Shown here piece by piece: positions 61,175-64,000 of a DNA stretch of 64,000 bases (the stretch's first letter is position 1; every line of letters starts with the position of its first letter). The DNA comes from Archangium gephyra. GTDB taxonomy: Bacteria > Myxococcota > Myxococcia > Myxococcales > Myxococcaceae. Location of the stretch: positions 1-64,000 of the forward strand of contig QFQP01000039.1 in assembly GCA_003243425.1 (NCBI GenBank). Direction: 5' to 3'. The notes beneath the pieces were generated by a model. The model saw only the letters and a list, made by a program, of their open reading frames with translations, was not told where the DNA came from and did no database searches. The position numbers and the translations under genes are program-made.

Positions 61175-61518
61175 AGCACGTCGATTGTCTCGCCGCGCTT
61201 CACCGGGCCCGGCGAGTCACTCGGGCCGACGGGTCGCACCGCGATGCAGAAGTGAAGCGCCGCTTCTCCGTACCCGCCACGCACCGCTCGCCGGCCCACC
61301 TCGAGGTGCGTCGCCAGGGCGACCGAGGCGGTCGAGTCATTCGGTCCGTCGGTTCGTGTGCGCGCCGCCGTGTACCGTTCTTCACCGCCCCGGCCGAAGT
61401 CGCCACGCAACACGTGCTCGGCGATCGCCATCACGCCGAAGAGAACGAGTCGGGCGCTCCGGCTGGGCGGGTTTCGACAGCCGGCGAGCGCAACTTCGAC
61501 GCACGGGTGCCGCAGTGA
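61171..61518 (+). CDS. Possible 115-aa protein between waaA and a glycosyltransferase gene
   Basis: The frame from GTG 61171 overlaps waaA's stop by 4 bp and its TGA overlaps the next GTG by 4 bp, which fits an operon gene. However, the product is Arg/His-rich with no recognised domain, and codon use is poorer than in neighbours. Its C-terminal part (VPFFTAPAEVATQ) looks like a degraded copy of the next protein's N-terminus (SPFFTGPAEAVTQ). It may be a spacer produced by partial duplication. Confidence 0.35.
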   Translation: MKHVDCLAALHRARRVTRADGSHRDAEVKRRFSVPATHRSPAHLEVRRQGDRGGRVIRSVGSCARRRVPFFTAPAEVATQHVLGDRHHAEENESGAPAGRVSTAGERNFDARVPQ

Positions 61519-62498
61519 AGATCCTCCATCTCCTCGCCTCGCCGTTCTTCACCGGTCCCGCGGAGGCGGTCACGCAACTGGCGCTGGCCCAACGCGCGCT
61601 CGGTCACGACGTCACGGTGGCCATCGACCGGCATCGCACCGAGAACACCAGCGAAGAGCTCGCGGTCCCGCGGCTCGAACCGCTCGGGCTCCTCTCGGCG
61701 CTCCCGCTCGAGCTCTCGGTGAAGTCGTCGCCCATGGGCATGTTCCGCGACGTGCTCACGTTGCGTGCCGCGAGCGCCGACGTGGTGCACGCGCACTTCA
61801 GTCACGACCACACGATTCTCCGCCTCGGCCGCCCGAAGCACGCGGTCACCATTCGTTCCTTCCACGCGCCGCGCTCGGTGCGTTGGTCCTCACCGGCGGC
61901 CGACGGCTTCACGGTGCCCATGGAGAGCCTCGCGCGGAAGTTGCTGGGTCAACGTGTGATGGTGATGCCCGCCCTCGTCGGCCCGGAGTTCACACCCGCG
62001 ACCGATCGCGCAGCGCTTCGTCGTGAGCTCCGGCTCCCTGAAGGTCGGTTGATCGGCATGGTGTCGACGTTTCAATCGTCGCGTCGCCACGCGCTCGCGC
62101 TCGAAGCCTTCGCCAGGCGCAACGACGGTTCGCACCTGGTGCTCGTCGGTGATGGCCCGCTCGAAGCGGCGCTGCGCGCGCAGGCCGGCGAGCGCGTGCA
62201 CTTCGTCGGCTACCAATCAGGCCCGGCGTTCGTGAAGTACCTGCAGTCGCTCGACGAAGTGTGGGTGCTCGGCCTCGGCAACGACTGGAGCGCACGCGCC
62301 GCTGCGCAAGCCCGCGCCTGCGGTGTCCGCGTCGTCGCCGTCGACGAGGGGGCGCTCGAGCTCTACGCCGATGCGGTGGTGGAGCCCAGCATCGAGTCGT
62401 TGCTGAACGTGGGCATCGAGCGCCGGCGAAGCACCCTCGAGTCACCCGCGTCGATCGCCACGCGCGTCGTCGAGTTCTACGAGCGGTGCCGCGAATGA
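61515..62498 (+). CDS. GT4-type glycosyltransferase
   Basis: 327 aa from GTG 61515. N-terminal lobe KILHLLASPFFTGPAEAVTQ, ADVVHAHFSHDHTILRLG; C-terminal lobe LIGMVSTFQSSRRHALAL, HLVLVGDGPLEAALR, RVHFVGYQSG and GALELYADAVVEP. Retaining GT-B fold, probably adding a core sugar given its place between waaA and lpxK. Acceptor unknown. Confidence 0.85.
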   Translation: MKILHLLASPFFTGPAEAVTQLALAQRALGHDVTVAIDRHRTENTSEELAVPRLEPLGLLSALPLELSVKSSPMGMFRDVLTLRAASADVVHAHFSHDHTILRLGRPKHAVTIRSFHAPRSVRWSSPAADGFTVPMESLARKLLGQRVMVMPALVGPEFTPATDRAALRRELRLPEGRLIGMVSTFQSSRRHALALEAFARRNDGSHLVLVGDGPLEAALRAQAGERVHFVGYQSGPAFVKYLQSLDEVWVLGLGNDWSARAAAQARACGVRVVAVDEGALELYADAVVEPSIESLLNVGIERRRSTLESPASIATRVVEFYERCRE

Positions 62499-63415
62499 AC
62501 GACGGCTGGTACTCGGCGCCGACGCGGCGCACGTGGCTGCTGGCTCCGGTGTCGTGGCTGTACTTCCTCATCACGCGTGCGTGGCACCTGCTGTTCGACC
62601 TGGGCCTGCGAAGGCCCGTGAAGGTCGATGGCGCCACCGTCATCTCCATCGGCAACATCGTCGTCGGCGGAGCAGGGAAGACCCCGCTCATCATTCACCT
62701 CGCCAACGACGCGCTCGCGAACGGTCGCCGCGTCGCCATTCTCACCCGCGGTTACGGCCGCAGCACGCGTGAACCGATTCGCTTCGATTCCAGGGCGTTG
62801 CCCACGGTCGCCGAGGCAGGAGACGAGCCACGGCTCATCGCGCGCAGGTCGCCGGGGGTGACGGTCTTCGTGAACGCCGATCGCGTCGCCTCCGCGAGGG
62901 CCGCGGTGAAGGAGGGCTTCGACCTGCTGCTGCTCGACGATGGCTTTCAGCATCGCCGGCTCGCGCGTGACGTCGACCTCGTGCTCGACGTCGGCGTGGG
63001 AAATGGCTTTCTGCTGCCGGCCGGTCCGTTGCGCGAGCCCGTGAGCGCGCTGCGCCGCGCGACGCACGTGTGGAAGCGCGACGTCGACGTTCGTTACGAG
63101 GTGACGAGCCTCATCGCGCCCGATGGCGCTCGGCAGTCGCTGCGCGGGCAGCGGGTCGTGCTGCTCCTCGGCGTGGCGCGGCCCGACCGCGTGAGGCGGT
63201 CCGTCGAGATGGCCGGCGCCACCGTCGTCGCCATGCACGCGCACGCGGATCACCACGTCTTCACGCCCGAAGAACTCGCCGCGGCCACGCGTGTGGGCGC
63301 GACGTTGGTGACCACCGAGAAAGACGCCGAGCGGCTCCCGCCTGGAACCGCGCACGTGCTCGAGCTCACGGTGACCGCGCCGCCGCTCGCAACGCTCTTG
63401 TCGCCCCGGCGGTGA
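62495..63415 (+). CDS. lpxK: Tetraacyldisaccharide 4'-kinase LpxK
   Basis: 306 aa, ATG overlapping the previous stop. N-terminal membrane helix (APVSWLYFLITRAWHLLFDL), P-loop SIGNIVVGGAGKTPL, GRRVAILTRGYGRS, LLLLDDGFQHRRLARDVDLV, and LVTTEKDAERLP. Phosphorylates the 4' position of lipid A disaccharide at the inner membrane. Some lipid A of this organism is therefore 4'-phosphorylated at least transiently. Confidence 0.95.
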   Translation: MNDGWYSAPTRRTWLLAPVSWLYFLITRAWHLLFDLGLRRPVKVDGATVISIGNIVVGGAGKTPLIIHLANDALANGRRVAILTRGYGRSTREPIRFDSRALPTVAEAGDEPRLIARRSPGVTVFVNADRVASARAAVKEGFDLLLLDDGFQHRRLARDVDLVLDVGVGNGFLLPAGPLREPVSALRRATHVWKRDVDVRYEVTSLIAPDGARQSLRGQRVVLLLGVARPDRVRRSVEMAGATVVAMHAHADHHVFTPEELAAATRVGATLVTTEKDAERLPPGTAHVLELTVTAPPLATLLSPRR

Positions 63416-63433
63416 AATGCCAAAGCGCACGCC

Positions 63434-64000
63434 GTGTCGTCTGCGCTCCTGAAGCGGTTCCCCAACGTGAAGGTGTTGGTGGTCGGCGATCTCCTCGCGG
63501 ACCACTACGTGTTCGGTCAGACCGAGCGGGTCAGTCGCGAAGCCCCCGTTCTCATCGTTCGTCACGAGCGTGAAGACGTGAAGCTCGGTGGCGGGGCCAA
63601 CGCGGCCGCCAACGCTGCAGCTCTCGGCGCGAAGGTGAGCGCGCTCGGCGTGCTCGGCCGCGACAGCATCGGTCGGCAGATGTCGGCGCTGTTCAAGAAG
63701 ACCGGCATCACGCTCCACGCCGTCAACTCGGCCGTCACCGAGACCCGCACGCGCGTACTCGCCGGCGGCATCTCCACCAAGCGCCAGCAGATGATTCGCA
63801 TCGATCGCGGCGTGGCGGGCGCGTTGCCGGTTCGTCAGCGTGCGGCGCTCGCCGCGAAATTGCTCGCCGAAGGCCGCCGGGCCGACGTCATCATGGTGTC
63901 CGACTACGGCGCCGGGGTGCTCTGTGAAGAGACGCGCGCTGCGCTCCGCACGCTCGCGTCGGCGGGAATTCCGGTCTCGGTGGATTCACGGTTTTCGCTG
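63434..64000 (+). CDS. rfaE1: Heptose-7-phosphate kinase (HldE N-domain/RfaE1), cut by the window end
   Basis: GTG 63434, 189 codons to the edge without a stop. PfkB-family kinase matching HldE/RfaE1: VLVVGDLLADHYVFGQTERV, REAPVLIV, KLGGGANAAANAAALGA, and VIMVSDYGAGVL. Makes heptose-1,7-bisphosphate for ADP-heptose, the core sugar donor. Whether it is fused to the nucleotidyltransferase domain cannot be seen. Confidence 0.93.
   Translation, partial: MSSALLKRFPNVKVLVVGDLLADHYVFGQTERVSREAPVLIVRHEREDVKLGGGANAAANAAALGAKVSALGVLGRDSIGRQMSALFKKTGITLHAVNSAVTETRTRVLAGGISTKRQQMIRIDRGVAGALPVRQRAALAAKLLAEGRRADVIMVSDYGAGVLCEETRAALRTLASAGIPVSVDSRFSL

Overview
This is high-GC bacterial chromosomal DNA. It most likely comes from a myxobacterium (Myxococcota), though no rRNA gene is present to fix the taxonomy. 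The case rests on a Ser/Thr kinase fused to a DUF2378 (TIGR02265) domain, a family expanded in Myxococcus relatives; many lipoproteins; Gly/Thr-repeat surface proteins; CheA fused to a receiver; frequent GTG starts and 4-bp gene overlaps; and Gram-negative envelope genes (Omp85, Kdo transferase, LpxK, heptose kinase). I see no tRNA, rRNA, CRISPR array, insertion sequence or prophage.

Layout. 1-5.4 kb: two tandem paralogous secreted proteins with Gly-rich repeat linkers, separated by a strong terminator. 5.4-16.5 kb: housekeeping and envelope genes, including a CapA-like phosphoesterase, a frameshifted phospholipase D lipoprotein, an M15 peptidase paired with a shrunken biotin-carboxylase-like protein, ThiL, a Ser/Thr kinase and a corrinoid-binding protein. 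16.5-25 kb: a methyltransferase, an Omp85 protein, an FHA protein, an S46 peptidase, an MsbA-like exporter and DnaJ. 25-38 kb: a GGDEF protein, a PLP enzyme, a desaturase, an LpoA/amino-acid-binding-like lipoprotein followed by a WD40 lipoprotein with an embedded retropepsin-like fold, Ogt, a flavin reductase, a degenerate GT51 protein, and an MscS channel with a cNMP domain.

38-51 kb is the most coherent block: a cbb3 oxidase locus (SafE-like protein, CcoI, CcoS, a CcoN-CcoO fusion, CcoQ, a one-heme CcoP, CcoG, UspA), then an NtrC-type sigma54 activator and, convergent to it, a receiver-kinase and a globin-coupled histidine kinase. A good -24/-12 sequence precedes ccoS. Together these suggest a heme-based gas-sensing circuit controlling a high-affinity oxidase. 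The parts are visible in sequence; the wiring is inferred.

51-60 kb: one chemosensory operon (CheW, CheW-like, two membrane-embedded MCPs, CheA-REC, CheB, CheR-TPR), with mostly overlapping or abutting genes. 60-64 kb: lipid A/core genes (WaaA-like, a glycosyltransferase, LpxK, and a heptose-phosphate kinase cut by the window end).

Several proteins look like pseudoenzymes: a biotin carboxylase lacking its ATP-grasp core, a GT51 protein without its catalytic motif, and a retropepsin fold whose DTG reads DAR. Two loci carry apparent frameshifts (7.2 kb and 35.5 kb).
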